Shown in pieces: positions 8,058 through 17,207 of a DNA stretch of 64,000 bases. The notes under the pieces are model-generated. The model was not told the origin of the DNA, made no database searches, and saw only the letters and a program-made list of their open reading frames with translations. Position numbers and translations under genes: made by a program. Source of the DNA: an uncultured Mailhella sp. (GTDB lineage Bacteria; Desulfobacterota; Desulfovibrionia; Desulfovibrionales; Desulfovibrionaceae); NCBI GenBank assembly GCA_944322635.1, contig CALUPL010000057.1:1-64000 (forward strand), given 5' to 3'. Numbering within the stretch: the first letter of the stretch is position 1; each line of letters starts with the position of its first letter.

Positions 8058-8591
8058 TGCTGAAAGGCCCGCGCTTTTCGCCCGCCCTTGCCCGCGGACG
8101 GAAAAAGCCGAAGCCGTGTCCGCGGCAGGCAGACGCCGTCTGTGCTCCCTGCCTGCGGAGCCGGACACGCCGCCCGGAACCTTTCCGCGCGCCTTTTCCC
8201 GCTCCGCCGTTGCTGCGGTTGAAAAACGGCCGCAACGCGGTGTCCGCGGCGGTCCGCACGCACGTCCGCTCCGAAAAAGCTCAGGCTTTCGGCCGCCGCC
8301 CCGAAAACAGCCGTCCCGGAACTGCACCCGCCGCTGCGGACGCACCGGGGAAAACGCCGCCGCTCCATCTTATGCCAAAATTGTTCATGCTTTCCCGATT
8401 TCTCGGCGGGAATTGTGGAAATTTTTGAATATTTTTAAAAAATGCTTTTATTTTCAAGTAGTTGTATTTTGTACCGTTATTGACAAAATCATGCATACGG
8501 CATAAGTTGCACACAGCCGACTTTCCGTTGCGCCACAACAAGAGGAAAGTATTCCCACTCACCCCAGCGCAAGTTTCAGAGGTGCACTCCG
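8058..8591. other. Intergenic region upstream of the TRAP operon
   Basis: The first ~370 bp are GC-rich and featureless. From about 8400 the composition switches to AT-rich, forming the promoter region of dctP (see 8480-8508). No gene or structured RNA is recognised. Confidence 0.6.
8480..8508 (+). promoter_or_regulatory. Probable promoter of the dctPQM operon
   Basis: A consensus TTGACA (8480-8485) is followed by 17 bp and TAAGTT (8503-8508). The -10 box is weak but shares TAAG with the tRNA promoter in this window. The leader would be about 75 nt. Confidence 0.5.
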
Positions 8592-9680
8592 TTGAAAAAA
8601 TCTCTTGCCGTACTCATGTCTCTGGCCATGCTTCTCACCGGCGCCGCTGCCGCCGAAGCCAAAATCACCCTCAAGGTGGCCAACTCCGGTCCCGACACCC
8701 CGGAAAACCGCACCGTGTGCGCGGCCGACGTTTATACCGACATGGTACGCAAGGCCACGAACGGCGAAGTTGAACTCGTGTTCTATCATGCCAGCAAGCT
8801 CGGCGGCGAAGCCGAAGCCCTGGAAGGCATTCAGATGGGCACCATCGACATGGGCACGCTCACGAGCGGTCCTGCCGCAAACTTCGTGCCTCAGACCATG
8901 GCCTTCGACATTCCCTATCTCGTTCAGAGCAGCCCCGCGGGCTGGGAATTTCTGAAGTCCGACTTCGTGAAGAAGCTCTCCGACGAATTTCTCAAGAAAA
9001 CCGGCGTGCGCATTCTCGCCGTGGCCGAACACGGCTTCCGTCACTTTATGGCCAAGGGCGTGGAACTTAAAAGCCCTGCCGACATGAAGGGCCTCAAGAT
9101 CCGCGTGATGGAAAACCCGGCCCACATGGCCATGACCCGCGGTCTCGGCGCATCTCCCACGCCCATTTCCTACAGCGAACTGTACATGGCCCTGCAGCAG
9201 GGCGTGGTGGACGGCATGGAATGCCCCATCGCCAACATTTACGATTCCAAGTTCTATGAAGTGCAGGACAGCCTCGTGCTCGACGGCCATCTGTACGGTC
9301 CTCTGCTCATCTTCATCAACGAAGACAAGTTCCAGAGCCTGACCCCCGCCCAGCAGGAAGCCCTGTACAAGGGCGCGGAAGCCTTCTGCATCGTGCACGC
9401 GGGCATTACCGCCGCCAGCGACGCCGCCGCCCTCAAGGACATGGCCGACAAGGGCATGAAGATTCATCAGCCCACGCCCGAAGAACAGAAGATGTTCCGC
9501 GACGCCGCCCAGCCCGCCGCCCTCAAGATCATTGCCGACCGCATAGGCCAGCAGTGGGTGGACGAAGCCGTGAAGGCCGCCGGCGACGCCGAAGCCAAGG
9601 TTGCCGGCAACGAAAAGCAGCTCATGGACGAATGCATCCGTGAAGCGCAGGAAATGGTGAAGATAGCCCGCGGCAAGTAA
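8592..9680 (+). CDS. dctP: TRAP transporter substrate-binding protein DctP
   Basis: This 362-residue periplasmic solute-binding subunit carries a signal peptide (basic start, hydrophobic stretch, cleavage near AAAAEAK). It shows the DctP pattern: an IRVMENPAHM stretch with the ligand-binding arginine around residue 165, then ALQQGVVDGMECP. The family binds small carboxylates or sulfonates and delivers them to the DctQ/DctM membrane complex using an ion gradient. The start codon is TTG at 8592, seven bases after AGAGGTG; no ATG or GTG fits. It is followed by a strong hairpin (9706-9743) before dctQ, a usual way to express more binding protein than membrane subunits. Confidence 0.93.
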   Translation: MKKSLAVLMSLAMLLTGAAAAEAKITLKVANSGPDTPENRTVCAADVYTDMVRKATNGEVELVFYHASKLGGEAEALEGIQMGTIDMGTLTSGPAANFVPQTMAFDIPYLVQSSPAGWEFLKSDFVKKLSDEFLKKTGVRILAVAEHGFRHFMAKGVELKSPADMKGLKIRVMENPAHMAMTRGLGASPTPISYSELYMALQQGVVDGMECPIANIYDSKFYEVQDSLVLDGHLYGPLLIFINEDKFQSLTPAQQEALYKGAEAFCIVHAGITAASDAAALKDMADKGMKIHQPTPEEQKMFRDAAQPAALKIIADRIGQQWVDEAVKAAGDAEAKVAGNEKQLMDECIREAQEMVKIARGK

Positions 9681-9705
9681 GACGGCCCACGGTTTTCATG
9701 TGTTC

Positions 9706-9750
9706 CCGGGAAAGGCTTTTTCTGCGGAATGAGCCTTTCCCGGTTGTTTT
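9706..9750 (+). terminator. Intra-operon hairpin between dctP and dctQ
   Basis: Bases 9706-9717 and 9732-9743 form a perfect 12-bp stem, followed by TTGTTTT. It sits 25 bp after the dctP stop. Because dctQ and dctM follow in the same direction without an evident new promoter, it probably acts as a partial terminator or mRNA-stabilising structure. Confidence 0.7.
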
Positions 9751-9864
9751 GTCCCGTAACATCCGCACGGTCTTTTGACGGTGGCATCGTCCCCGACTTT
9801 TTCCTGTGCGGGCCTTAGCAGAAGCGCAGAGTACGCGCTTTCTTTCCATTTGAGGTTTACCCTA

Positions 9865-10491
9865 ATGAAAAATGTCATGACGTTGATTTCCCTTCAGGTC
9901 AACAGGCTGACGAACGTTCTCATGAAAGTCAGCCTGTGGCTGGGCATCGCCCTCTGCATTGTCATGGTCGTGGCCACGCTGGGGCAGGTTTTCTGCCGCT
10001 TCACCCATCTGTTCACCTTTGAAACCAGCGAAGAGATCGCACGCTTCAGCATGTGCTGGATGGCCATGCTCGGCAGCGCCGCCGCGCTCCGACAGGGCCG
10101 GCATCTCGGCGTGCGCATTCTGGTGGAGCACCTGCCCTCCGGCGTGTACGACAGGTATCTCGCCCCGATCATCCAGCTCGTCATGCTGGCCTTCTTCCTG
10201 CTCGTCACGGTCAAGGGCTGGGCTTTCGCCATGCGCGGCGCCATGCAGGTTTCCCCCGCGCTCCAGCTTCCCATGATCTATCCCTATCTGTGTCTGCCCG
10301 TGGGCGGCGCCCTCATGGCTCTTTCCATGATCGCCGACATGCTTCAGGACCGCTTCCCCACCGAAGCCGGTTCCAACGCCAGCATTGCCAGCACCGTCAT
10401 GGAAGACATTTCCGAAGTGGCCGCCACCTGCGAAAATTCACAGGAAGTTCCGGTCTTCGACCCCCTCAATCAGAACCGCGACAGCAAGTAG
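9865..10491 (+). CDS. dctQ: TRAP transporter small membrane subunit DctQ
   Basis: This 208-residue protein has four hydrophobic segments, as expected for DctQ. The family motif region FETSEEIARFSMCWMAMLG lies around residues 51-69, followed by a loop with LRQGRHLGVRIL. The last ~45 residues form a polar tail longer than usual. GAGG upstream of the ATG at 9865 decides the start; the reading frame open from 9775 has no ribosome site. It lies between dctP and dctM, 10 bp before the latter, and pairs with DctM in the inner membrane. Confidence 0.9.
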   Translation: MKNVMTLISLQVNRLTNVLMKVSLWLGIALCIVMVVATLGQVFCRFTHLFTFETSEEIARFSMCWMAMLGSAAALRQGRHLGVRILVEHLPSGVYDRYLAPIIQLVMLAFFLLVTVKGWAFAMRGAMQVSPALQLPMIYPYLCLPVGGALMALSMIADMLQDRFPTEAGSNASIASTVMEDISEVAATCENSQEVPVFDPLNQNRDSK

Positions 10492-10501
10492 GGATCACGT
10501 C

Positions 10502-11779
10502 ATGCTCATGCTCATTTTTCTCGTCTTTCTGGTATCGCTGTTTCTCGGCGTGCCGGTGGCCCTGTGCCTCGCCTTCACCACGGTGGCCGGCCTCATGCTG
10601 CACGACACCTCCCTGCTCGTGGTGGTGCAGCGCATGTTCCAGGGCTTCAACTCCTTCTCCCTGCTTGCCGTGCCCTTCTTCGTGCTTGCAGGCGACCTCA
10701 TGAACAAGTGCGGCATCACCCAGCGCCTCATCGACTTTTCCTACATGCTGGTCGGCCGCATTCCCGGCGGTCTCGCCCACTCCAACATTGCGGCCTCCAT
10801 GTTCCTCGGCGGCATCAGCGGTTCCGCCGTGGCCGACGCCGCGGCCATCGGCTCCATCATGGTGCCCGGCATGATAAAGAACGGCTACAATCCCGGCTTC
10901 AGCGCGGCCGTCACCGCCGCAGCCTCCACCATGGGTCCCATCATTCCGCCCTCCATTCTCATGGTCATCATGGGCGTCACCACCGGCATGAGCATAGGCG
11001 GCCTGTTCATGGCGGGCATAGTGCCCGGCCTCATGCTGGGCATAGGCATGATGGCCTACAGCTACTTCGTGGCCATACGCGAAAACTACCCCCGCGACCC
11101 CAACCCCCTCACCATAAAGCGCTTCTGCCGCGAATTCTGGAAGGCTCTGCCCGCGCTCATGGCCCCCACCATCATCATGGGCGGCATCATGTTCGGCATC
11201 TTCACCTCCACCGAAGCCGCGGCCGTGGCCGTGCTCTACGCCCTGCTGCTCGGCATATGCCACCGTACCCTGCGCCTCAAGGATCTCATCGAGGTGCTCG
11301 GCTCAAGCGTGCTCACCACCGCCGTGCTTCTGCTCATCATAGGCACCGCCAACGCCTTCGCCTGGCTGCTCGCCGCCGAACAGATTCCCAATCAGCTCGC
11401 CGCCCTCATCCAGTCCGTCTCCAGCAACAAGCTCGTCATTCTGCTGCTGCTCAACGTGCTGCTGCTCTTCGTGGGCATGTTCATGGAAGGCGGCGCGGCC
11501 ATCATCATTCTCGCCCCCACGCTGCTCAACGTGGCCACACAGGTGGGCATAGAACCCCTGCACTTCGGCATGATCATGGTGCTCAACATGGCCGTGGGAC
11601 TGCTCACTCCCCCGCTCGGCGTGTGTCTGTTCGTCATATGCGGCGTCACAAAGCTCGATCTGTCGTACGTCATACGCTCGGTTCTGCCCTTCATCGCCGT
11701 GGAACTCGCCGTGCTGATGCTCGTCACCTACGTGCCCGCCTTCTGCCTCACCATTCCCAGAATGCTCGGCTATCTGTAA
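10502..11779 (+). CDS. dctM: TRAP transporter large membrane subunit DctM
   Basis: This 425-residue polytopic protein is of standard DctM length. It shows family hallmarks: FVLAGDLMNKCGIT near residue 60, GGISGSAVADAAAIG near 102-116, GPIIPPSILM near 143, and TPPLGVCLFV near 366. It forms the ion-coupled permease of the TRAP complex together with DctQ. Its ATG follows the dctQ stop by 10 bp. Starting at the upstream frame boundary (10385) would overlap dctQ by over 100 bp and is rejected. Confidence 0.95.
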   Translation: MLMLIFLVFLVSLFLGVPVALCLAFTTVAGLMLHDTSLLVVVQRMFQGFNSFSLLAVPFFVLAGDLMNKCGITQRLIDFSYMLVGRIPGGLAHSNIAASMFLGGISGSAVADAAAIGSIMVPGMIKNGYNPGFSAAVTAAASTMGPIIPPSILMVIMGVTTGMSIGGLFMAGIVPGLMLGIGMMAYSYFVAIRENYPRDPNPLTIKRFCREFWKALPALMAPTIIMGGIMFGIFTSTEAAAVAVLYALLLGICHRTLRLKDLIEVLGSSVLTTAVLLLIIGTANAFAWLLAAEQIPNQLAALIQSVSSNKLVILLLLNVLLLFVGMFMEGGAAIIILAPTLLNVATQVGIEPLHFGMIMVLNMAVGLLTPPLGVCLFVICGVTKLDLSYVIRSVLPFIAVELAVLMLVTYVPAFCLTIPRMLGYL

Positions 11780-11959
11780 AAACGTTCGAAAACGCCGTGG
11801 CAAGGGGACCGGGCTCACTCCGTCCGGCCCTCCGCCTTCGGCGCATCGTTCCGGTTCCGCCGCTCTGCGCACCGGCCCTTCTTTCTCCACGCGCCGCCCG
11901 CCCACGGAAAAGCCCGTTCTTTCCCGTGCGCGGGCGCAGGCGTTCCCAACCTCAGCCGG

Positions 11960-11975
11960 ACGGCCGCAAGGCCGT
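11960..11975 (+). other. GNRA-type hairpin in the dctM-aminotransferase gap
   Basis: ACGGCC (11960-11965) and GGCCGT (11970-11975) close a GCAA tetraloop, followed by TTCCCC. It lies 25 bp before the aminotransferase ATG, where no normal ribosome site is seen. It could be a weak terminator of the TRAP operon or a translation-affecting structure. Confidence 0.35.
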
Positions 11976-11999
11976 TTCCCCTGAAAAACGGTATCCGTC

Positions 12000-13163
12000 A
12001 TGAATACGAAACTCAGTTCCCACGTCACCCCGCTGCGCTTCAGCGTCATACGCAGCATGCTCGAAAGGGCTTCGGCCTATGAGAACGTCATTTCCCTCAG
12101 CATAGGCGAACCCGACTTCGACACCCCCTCCTTCGTGTGCGAGGCCGCCATGAAGGACGCCATGAAGGGCTTCACCCACTACGCCGCCTCCTGGGGCGAC
12201 CCCGACCTGCGCGCCGCCCTGCTCGAGGCCGAACGCGCCAAGTCCGGACTGCCCTGGCAGGGCGAAAATCTGCTCATCACCTCCGGCGCCATGCACGGCC
12301 TTCTTGCCGTCATGCGCACCATCCTCGACGAAGGGGACGAAGTCATTTCTCCCGCGCCCTGCTTTTCCGACTATCTCGGCCACTGCGTTCTTGCCGGCGG
12401 CAGGCTCGTGCAGGTTCCCACCAGCTTCGACAACGGCTTTCTGCCCACCCTCGAAGCCATGGAAAAGGCCGTCACGCCCCACACCCGCGCCCTGCTCATC
12501 AACTCGCCCTGCAATCCTTCCGGCATAGTGCTCGATGCCCCCACTCTGGACATGCTGGCCGAATTCGCCGTGCGTCACGACCTCATCGTGATTTCCGACG
12601 AGGTGTACGACAGCATAACCTTCCGCGGAAAGGCGGAAAGCATAGCCACGCGTCCCGGCATGTTCGAGCGCACGGTGGTGCTCAATTCCTTCTCCAAGGC
12701 CTTTGCCATGACCGGCTGGCGCGTGGGCTACGCCCTCGGTCCCTCCTGGCTCATGAAGGAAATGGTCAAGGTGCTGAGCTATTCCGTGGCCAGCACCGGC
12801 ACGCCCAATCAGCGCGCCGCCCTCGCCGCGCTCACCGGCCCGAAGGAAGAATTTGAAGCCTTCCGCGAAGCCTACCGCCGCCGCACGCACCTTGCCGCCG
12901 CAAGGCTCAACGCCATGCCCGGCGTGCGCTGCCTGGAACCTGCGGGAACCTTTTATCTCTTCCCGCACATCGAGGCCGCCAAGGGCGATTCCCTTGCCTT
13001 CGCCCTCGACCTGCTGGACAAGAAACAGGTCATCGTGGTGCCCGGCTTCCCCTTCGGCCCGGAAGAAACCGTGGACGGCTGCGTGCGCATAGCCTGCACC
13101 GTGGATGAGGAAAAACTCGCCGAAGCCATGGACCGCATCGAAGACTATCTCAAAAACAGATAG
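12000..13163 (+). CDS. PLP-dependent aminotransferase, class I/II
   Basis: This 387-residue protein has the fold type I aminotransferase pattern. It shows SIGEPDFDTP near 34-43, the pocket Asn in NSPCNPSG (N172), the cofactor-binding Asp and Tyr in DEVYD (D200, Y203), the Schiff-base lysine K233 in SFSKAFAMTGWRVGY, and a C-terminal arginine in GCVRIAC for the substrate carboxylate. It resembles the aspartate/aromatic aminotransferase group. Its position between a TRAP importer and a GlcD/GlcF oxidase suggests it handles the 2-oxo acid made there, but this is inference. No clear Shine-Dalgarno sequence precedes the ATG. Confidence 0.9.
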   Translation: MNTKLSSHVTPLRFSVIRSMLERASAYENVISLSIGEPDFDTPSFVCEAAMKDAMKGFTHYAASWGDPDLRAALLEAERAKSGLPWQGENLLITSGAMHGLLAVMRTILDEGDEVISPAPCFSDYLGHCVLAGGRLVQVPTSFDNGFLPTLEAMEKAVTPHTRALLINSPCNPSGIVLDAPTLDMLAEFAVRHDLIVISDEVYDSITFRGKAESIATRPGMFERTVVLNSFSKAFAMTGWRVGYALGPSWLMKEMVKVLSYSVASTGTPNQRAALAALTGPKEEFEAFREAYRRRTHLAAARLNAMPGVRCLEPAGTFYLFPHIEAAKGDSLAFALDLLDKKQVIVVPGFPFGPEETVDGCVRIACTVDEEKLAEAMDRIEDYLKNR

Positions 13164-13446
13164 CGGCAAAAGGCGGACGGAAAAGCCGACCGGCTTTTGC
13201 CCCGGGGTTCCGCCTCCGGAATGCTCCGCCCGGCCCGCCGTCCGGATGCTCGAAGGCGCAGGGAAAGCGGAAAAACCTTCCCTGCTCCCTTGCGGCGGGT
13301 ACGACCGCACGCCTGCCTTCCCTTCTTCCCGTGTCCCGCCCCGCGCCCTTCACATTCACGGCGCATGGGGATAAAAAAACGCCGTCATTCACGGCGGACG
13401 AACGAAGCTCCGTCCGCCTTCCCTAAAGATTTCAAGGAGACGTTCC

Positions 13447-14823
13447 ATGAGCCTGCCTTCCGGCATTGCCGACGAGCTGAAAAAGATTCTCGGACCCGAG
13501 GGCTTTCTTGAAAGCGAGGAAGATCTGCGCTCCTTCGCGTACGACCTTTTTGCCAGTCACAAGCCCGATGCCGTGGCCCTGCCCGCCACGGTGGAGGAAG
13601 TTTCGGCCGTCATGCGGCTGTGCAATCAGCATCACGTTCCGGTGTACCCGCGCGGCTCCGGCACCAGCCTTGCCGGTTCTCCGGTGCCGGTTCTGGGCGG
13701 ACTCGTGCTGTGCAGTTCGCGCATGAACAAAATACTGGAAGTTTCCGTCACCGACCGTCTGGCCCGCGTGCAGGCCGGATGCGTGACCGGCAACCTTCAG
13801 AAGGCCGCGGCGGAAAAGGGACTCATGTATCCGCCGAACCCCACCTCCTGCCTGTATTCCACCATAGGCGGCAACGTTTCCACCAATGCGGGCGGCGCAA
13901 GCGGCGCCAAGTACGGCGTAACGCGCGACTATCTGCTCGGGCTCACCGTGGTGCTGCCCGGCGGCGAAATCGTACGCATGGGCAACCGTTGCCAGAAGGA
14001 CGTGACCGGCTTCGATCTGCCGCGTCTTCTGTGCGGTTCCGAGGGACTTCTCGGCTTCATTGCGGAAGTGACGGTCAAGCTCGTTCCCCTGCCCGAAAGC
14101 ATCCGCACGGCTCTCGCCTACTTCAAGGACGCCGCCGAAGCCGGTTCCGTGGTCACGGACATCGTAAGTCACCGCATTCTGCCCTGCACCCTGGAACTCA
14201 TGGACGGCGTGTTTCTGAAAACCGTGGCCGAAGTGTACGGCGTGCCCTGTCCCGAAGGCGCGGGCGCGGCACTGCTCATTGAAGTGGACGGCCCGGACAT
14301 GGTGCTTGAAGGCCAGATGAAGACCATTGAGGAAATATGCAACGCGCATCACGCCGTGGGCATGGAATTCGCCCACAGCGAAGAGGAACGCGACATACTG
14401 TGGAAGGCCCGCCGCGGCGGCACGGCGGCTCTGGTGCGCCAGGCCGACAGGCTGGTCACGCTGGATTACGCGGTACCCATTTCGCTGCTGCCCCGCGCGC
14501 TGAAAATCATGGACAAGCTTGCCGCAGAAACGCACTGCAACGTGGTCACCATTGCCCACGCGGCCGACGGCAACCTGCACCCCATGGTGCTCTACAGCCC
14601 GAGCAAGCCCGATGAAGCCGCCGCCTACGACGCCTTCTGCGACGCCTCCACCCGCGCCATTCTGGAACTCGGCGGCACCATCAGCGGCGAACACGGCATC
14701 GGCCTCGAAAAGAAGGCCTACATGCCCATGCAGCTCGGCGACGAGCAAATGCGCATCATGCGCGGCATCTGCCGCCTGTTCGATCCCTACGGCATCATGA
14801 ATCCCGGAAAGCTGGAGAGATAG
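13447..14823 (+). CDS. FAD-linked 2-hydroxyacid oxidase, GlcD-like subunit
   Basis: This 458-residue protein is of the FAD-binding PCMH/VAO family. The N-terminal FAD domain contains PRGSGTSLAG (68-77) and NPTSCLYSTIGGNVSTNAGG around 132-151. The C-terminal FAD oxidase domain ends with GGTISGEHGIG near 416. Relatives oxidise glycolate or D-lactate to the 2-oxo acid and pass electrons to an iron-sulfur partner and the quinone pool. AGGAG lies upstream of the ATG. The gene is followed after two bases by the iron-sulfur subunit, so the two form a coupled pair. A hairpin (13393-13418) precedes the ribosome site. Confidence 0.93.
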   Translation: MSLPSGIADELKKILGPEGFLESEEDLRSFAYDLFASHKPDAVALPATVEEVSAVMRLCNQHHVPVYPRGSGTSLAGSPVPVLGGLVLCSSRMNKILEVSVTDRLARVQAGCVTGNLQKAAAEKGLMYPPNPTSCLYSTIGGNVSTNAGGASGAKYGVTRDYLLGLTVVLPGGEIVRMGNRCQKDVTGFDLPRLLCGSEGLLGFIAEVTVKLVPLPESIRTALAYFKDAAEAGSVVTDIVSHRILPCTLELMDGVFLKTVAEVYGVPCPEGAGAALLIEVDGPDMVLEGQMKTIEEICNAHHAVGMEFAHSEEERDILWKARRGGTAALVRQADRLVTLDYAVPISLLPRALKIMDKLAAETHCNVVTIAHAADGNLHPMVLYSPSKPDEAAAYDAFCDASTRAILELGGTISGEHGIGLEKKAYMPMQLGDEQMRIMRGICRLFDPYGIMNPGKLER

Positions 14824-14825
14824 TC

Positions 14826-16097
14826 ATGAACGGTCCCACCTGCGAATACTGCGGCCGCTGCCTCAGCGTGTGCCCCAGTTACCGGCATCATCTGGTGGAA
14901 ACCTTCGGCCCGCGCGCCAGAATCGATCTGGCCCGCGCCGTGGCTTCCGGGGAACTCGTTCCGGGCGAACGCTACCACGAAGCCATAAAAAGCTGCATGC
15001 AGTGCCTTGCCTGCACGGAAATATGCGGCAAGGGCGTGGACGGCGCACAGATCATTCTCGACGCGCGCCTTGCCGAAGGCGACGGCAGGCTCACCATGAA
15101 GCGCCGCCTCGAAAAGCTCGTCACCTGCGCCCTTCTGCCCCGACGCGAACTCACGCGCAAAGTCATACGCGCCTGTTCCTTGTTCCAGTGGATTTTCCCG
15201 CTGGATCGGCGCGGCAGCATACGGCATCTGCCCGACGCCCTGTGCGGCGCGGCCGGCAAGCGCAGCATGCCCGCTCTGGCGAAAAAATCCCTGTTCGACA
15301 TTCTGCCCGAACGCATCATGCCGCCGGACAACGTCACGCAGATTGGAGAAGTGGCGCTCTTTACGGGCTGCTTCGGCGGTCTCGTGAACGTGGAAGCCTC
15401 GCTTCGGCTCGTGAACGCCCTCACCGCGCGCGGCTATACCGTGTTTCTGCCCCGCGCCCAGTCCTGCTGCGGCGCGCCCGCCCAGCTCAGCGGCTTCGGC
15501 GACGCCTTTGAAAAGGCGCAGGCCCACAACGCCGAAGTGTTCGCCGCCTGCCCCGACATGCCCGTGCTCACCCTGTGCGCCACCTGTCACCGCACGCTCT
15601 CGCGGGAATATACCCTGGCGGGCAAGGAACTTGCCGGACGCATCGTGGACGCAGCCGTGTTCCTGCGCCGCCACGACGCCCGCTTCGGCTTCGATTCCCC
15701 CCTGCCGCCCCTGCCCGCAGCCGCCCTGCTGCGCCAGCAGGAACGCCCCATAAGCGCAACAGACCCGCTTGTCGTCGCCGTGCACGATCCGTGCCACTTC
15801 CGCCTCGACAACCAGGTCAAACACGCCATACGTGAGGAACTCGCCTCAAAACCATGGATAAAACTCGTGGAACTGCCCGACCCCGGCGCCTGCTGCGGCG
15901 GCGGAGGCATTTCCAGCCTTAAAAACCCCGACATAGCCGATGAACTCGGCGAGGCCAGAGCCCGCGCCGTCATAGAAAGCAGAGCCGACATCGTCACCGC
16001 CCAGTGCCCCGGCTGCGTGCTCCAGCTCAACAACCACCTGAAACGCCTCAAGGCAACCGCCAGAGCCTGCCATACCCTCGAACTCATTGGAAAGTAG
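14826..16097 (+). CDS. Iron-sulfur subunit with two CCG domains, GlcF-like
   Basis: This 423-residue partner of the upstream FAD oxidase has two [4Fe-4S] ferredoxin motifs: C6-x2-C9-x2-C12-x3-C16 and C57-x2-C60-x2-C63-x3-C67. Two cysteine-rich CCG domains follow, marked by SCCGAP in the middle and ACCGGGG near residue 350, typical of GlcF/HdrD-type proteins that relay electrons to quinone or other acceptors. It starts two bases after the glcD-like stop. The 3' end runs into repeat module C of the block at 16098-17207. Confidence 0.93.
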   Translation: MNGPTCEYCGRCLSVCPSYRHHLVETFGPRARIDLARAVASGELVPGERYHEAIKSCMQCLACTEICGKGVDGAQIILDARLAEGDGRLTMKRRLEKLVTCALLPRRELTRKVIRACSLFQWIFPLDRRGSIRHLPDALCGAAGKRSMPALAKKSLFDILPERIMPPDNVTQIGEVALFTGCFGGLVNVEASLRLVNALTARGYTVFLPRAQSCCGAPAQLSGFGDAFEKAQAHNAEVFAACPDMPVLTLCATCHRTLSREYTLAGKELAGRIVDAAVFLRRHDARFGFDSPLPPLPAAALLRQQERPISATDPLVVAVHDPCHFRLDNQVKHAIREELASKPWIKLVELPDPGACCGGGGISSLKNPDIADELGEARARAVIESRADIVTAQCPGCVLQLNNHLKRLKATARACHTLELIGK

Positions 16098-17207
16098 TGG
16101 AAGAGGACAGGCAGGAGCCACGGGGCTCCGCCCCGGATTGATTGGAAGGGAGACAGACCGGAGATGCGGGGCTCCGCCCCGTACCCCGCCGGGGGAAATA
16201 ATTCCCCCCGGGCCCCCCTGGTTCCGCCTTCGGCGGGTCGATTGGCTGGCCGGGCGCGGTTTCGGCTGCCATCTCAGTGCGGACGTGCGCTGTCGCGCCC
16301 GCCCGCCGTGCCGACGGTTGACCGGCTCCCGCCGCTCAACCGTAAAAAATAAAGAGCTTCACGACGGCGGCGACGTTTAACGCCGGAAGTGAATTCCGTC
16401 TACGCGCCTTCCGTCGGCCGGGCTCCTGATGTCGCCCGGGGCCCCAGAGCGTTGAAAGGCAGCCTCGCGGTACCCGCCGCTCAACCGTAAAAAAACAAGG
16501 AGTCGGGATATTCTCCCGGCTCCTTTGTGGTTTAAATTTCCTTTCTAAAAAACGTCCCGTAACTCTGGACTCCTCGGATATTCTGAGCGGAAATCGCCCC
16601 CACTCCATCCGTCCTGTCCCCAACCATCTGGAAATCCCATCCTTTGACACGACTGTCCGGCGCAGGCCGGACAGGAGTTGGCCACAGCAGGTGGGTCCGT
16701 GAGGACACACCTGCACTGAGACCGCAGACAAAACAGAGACGGCCAAGCACTCCCAAACCTTGCAGCCTGCCCCTGCCAGACGTCGCTTCGGCAACTCTCC
16801 CTGCCTTCCCGTCAACGCCTGCCGACCCGGCGAATCCGGGAGGCAGAATCAGGGGGGCGCGGGGGGAATTATTTCTGACCTTGCAGGAATCTGGAGCAGC
16901 TCAACGGCACATCTGCTCCAGATACGCTGTACTGACACAGGGCTTGCACGACGCCCGCCGCGCTTACGGCGGAAGTGAATTCCGCCTGCTTGCGGTCGTC
17001 GGCCGGGCTCCTGACGTCGCCCGGGGCCCCGGAGCGTTGAGAATCGGCCTTCCGGCCTCACATTCCCCCTTCGCCCATAGCTTCGGACATAATCTTCCCG
17101 TTCACCCTGTCCTGCCGGGCGGCGCAGCCGCACGGCAGAATCAGGGGGGCGCGGGGGGAATTATTTCCCCCGCATGCCTTTTCTGCCTTTCCTGCCTTTT
17201 CTCTCTT
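16098..17207. repeat. Intergenic repeat mosaic 1 (modules C, B, B, C)
   Basis: No gene is seen in these 1.1 kb between the convergent GlcF-like and branching-enzyme genes. Four modules shared with other gaps are recognisable. Module C in plus orientation (about 16160-16230), with the hairpin GGGGGAAATAATTCCCCC, follows the plus-strand stop. Module B occurs at 16357-16454 and 16916-17040, with the palindrome GGCGGAAGTGAATTCCGCC or a variant. Module C in minus orientation is partial at 16838-16872 and full at 17120-17205, the latter touching the stop codon of the minus-strand gene. The pieces are collapsed or partial compared with the blocks at 19.5, 31 and 63 kb. A transcription terminator lies at 16497-16525. 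Confidence 0.8.
16497..16525 (-). terminator. Strong hairpin terminator
   Basis: Bases 16497-16508 pair with 16514-16525 (12 bp with one G-U). On the minus strand a run of T (plus-strand A at 16488-16495) follows. It could end read-through from the branching-enzyme gene; on the plus strand it is followed by a weaker T-rich stretch. Confidence 0.65.

Noticed and set aside
16336-16815. Minus-strand frame of 159 codons in mosaic 1
   Set aside because: It consists of translated repeat modules B and a terminator; no ribosome site.
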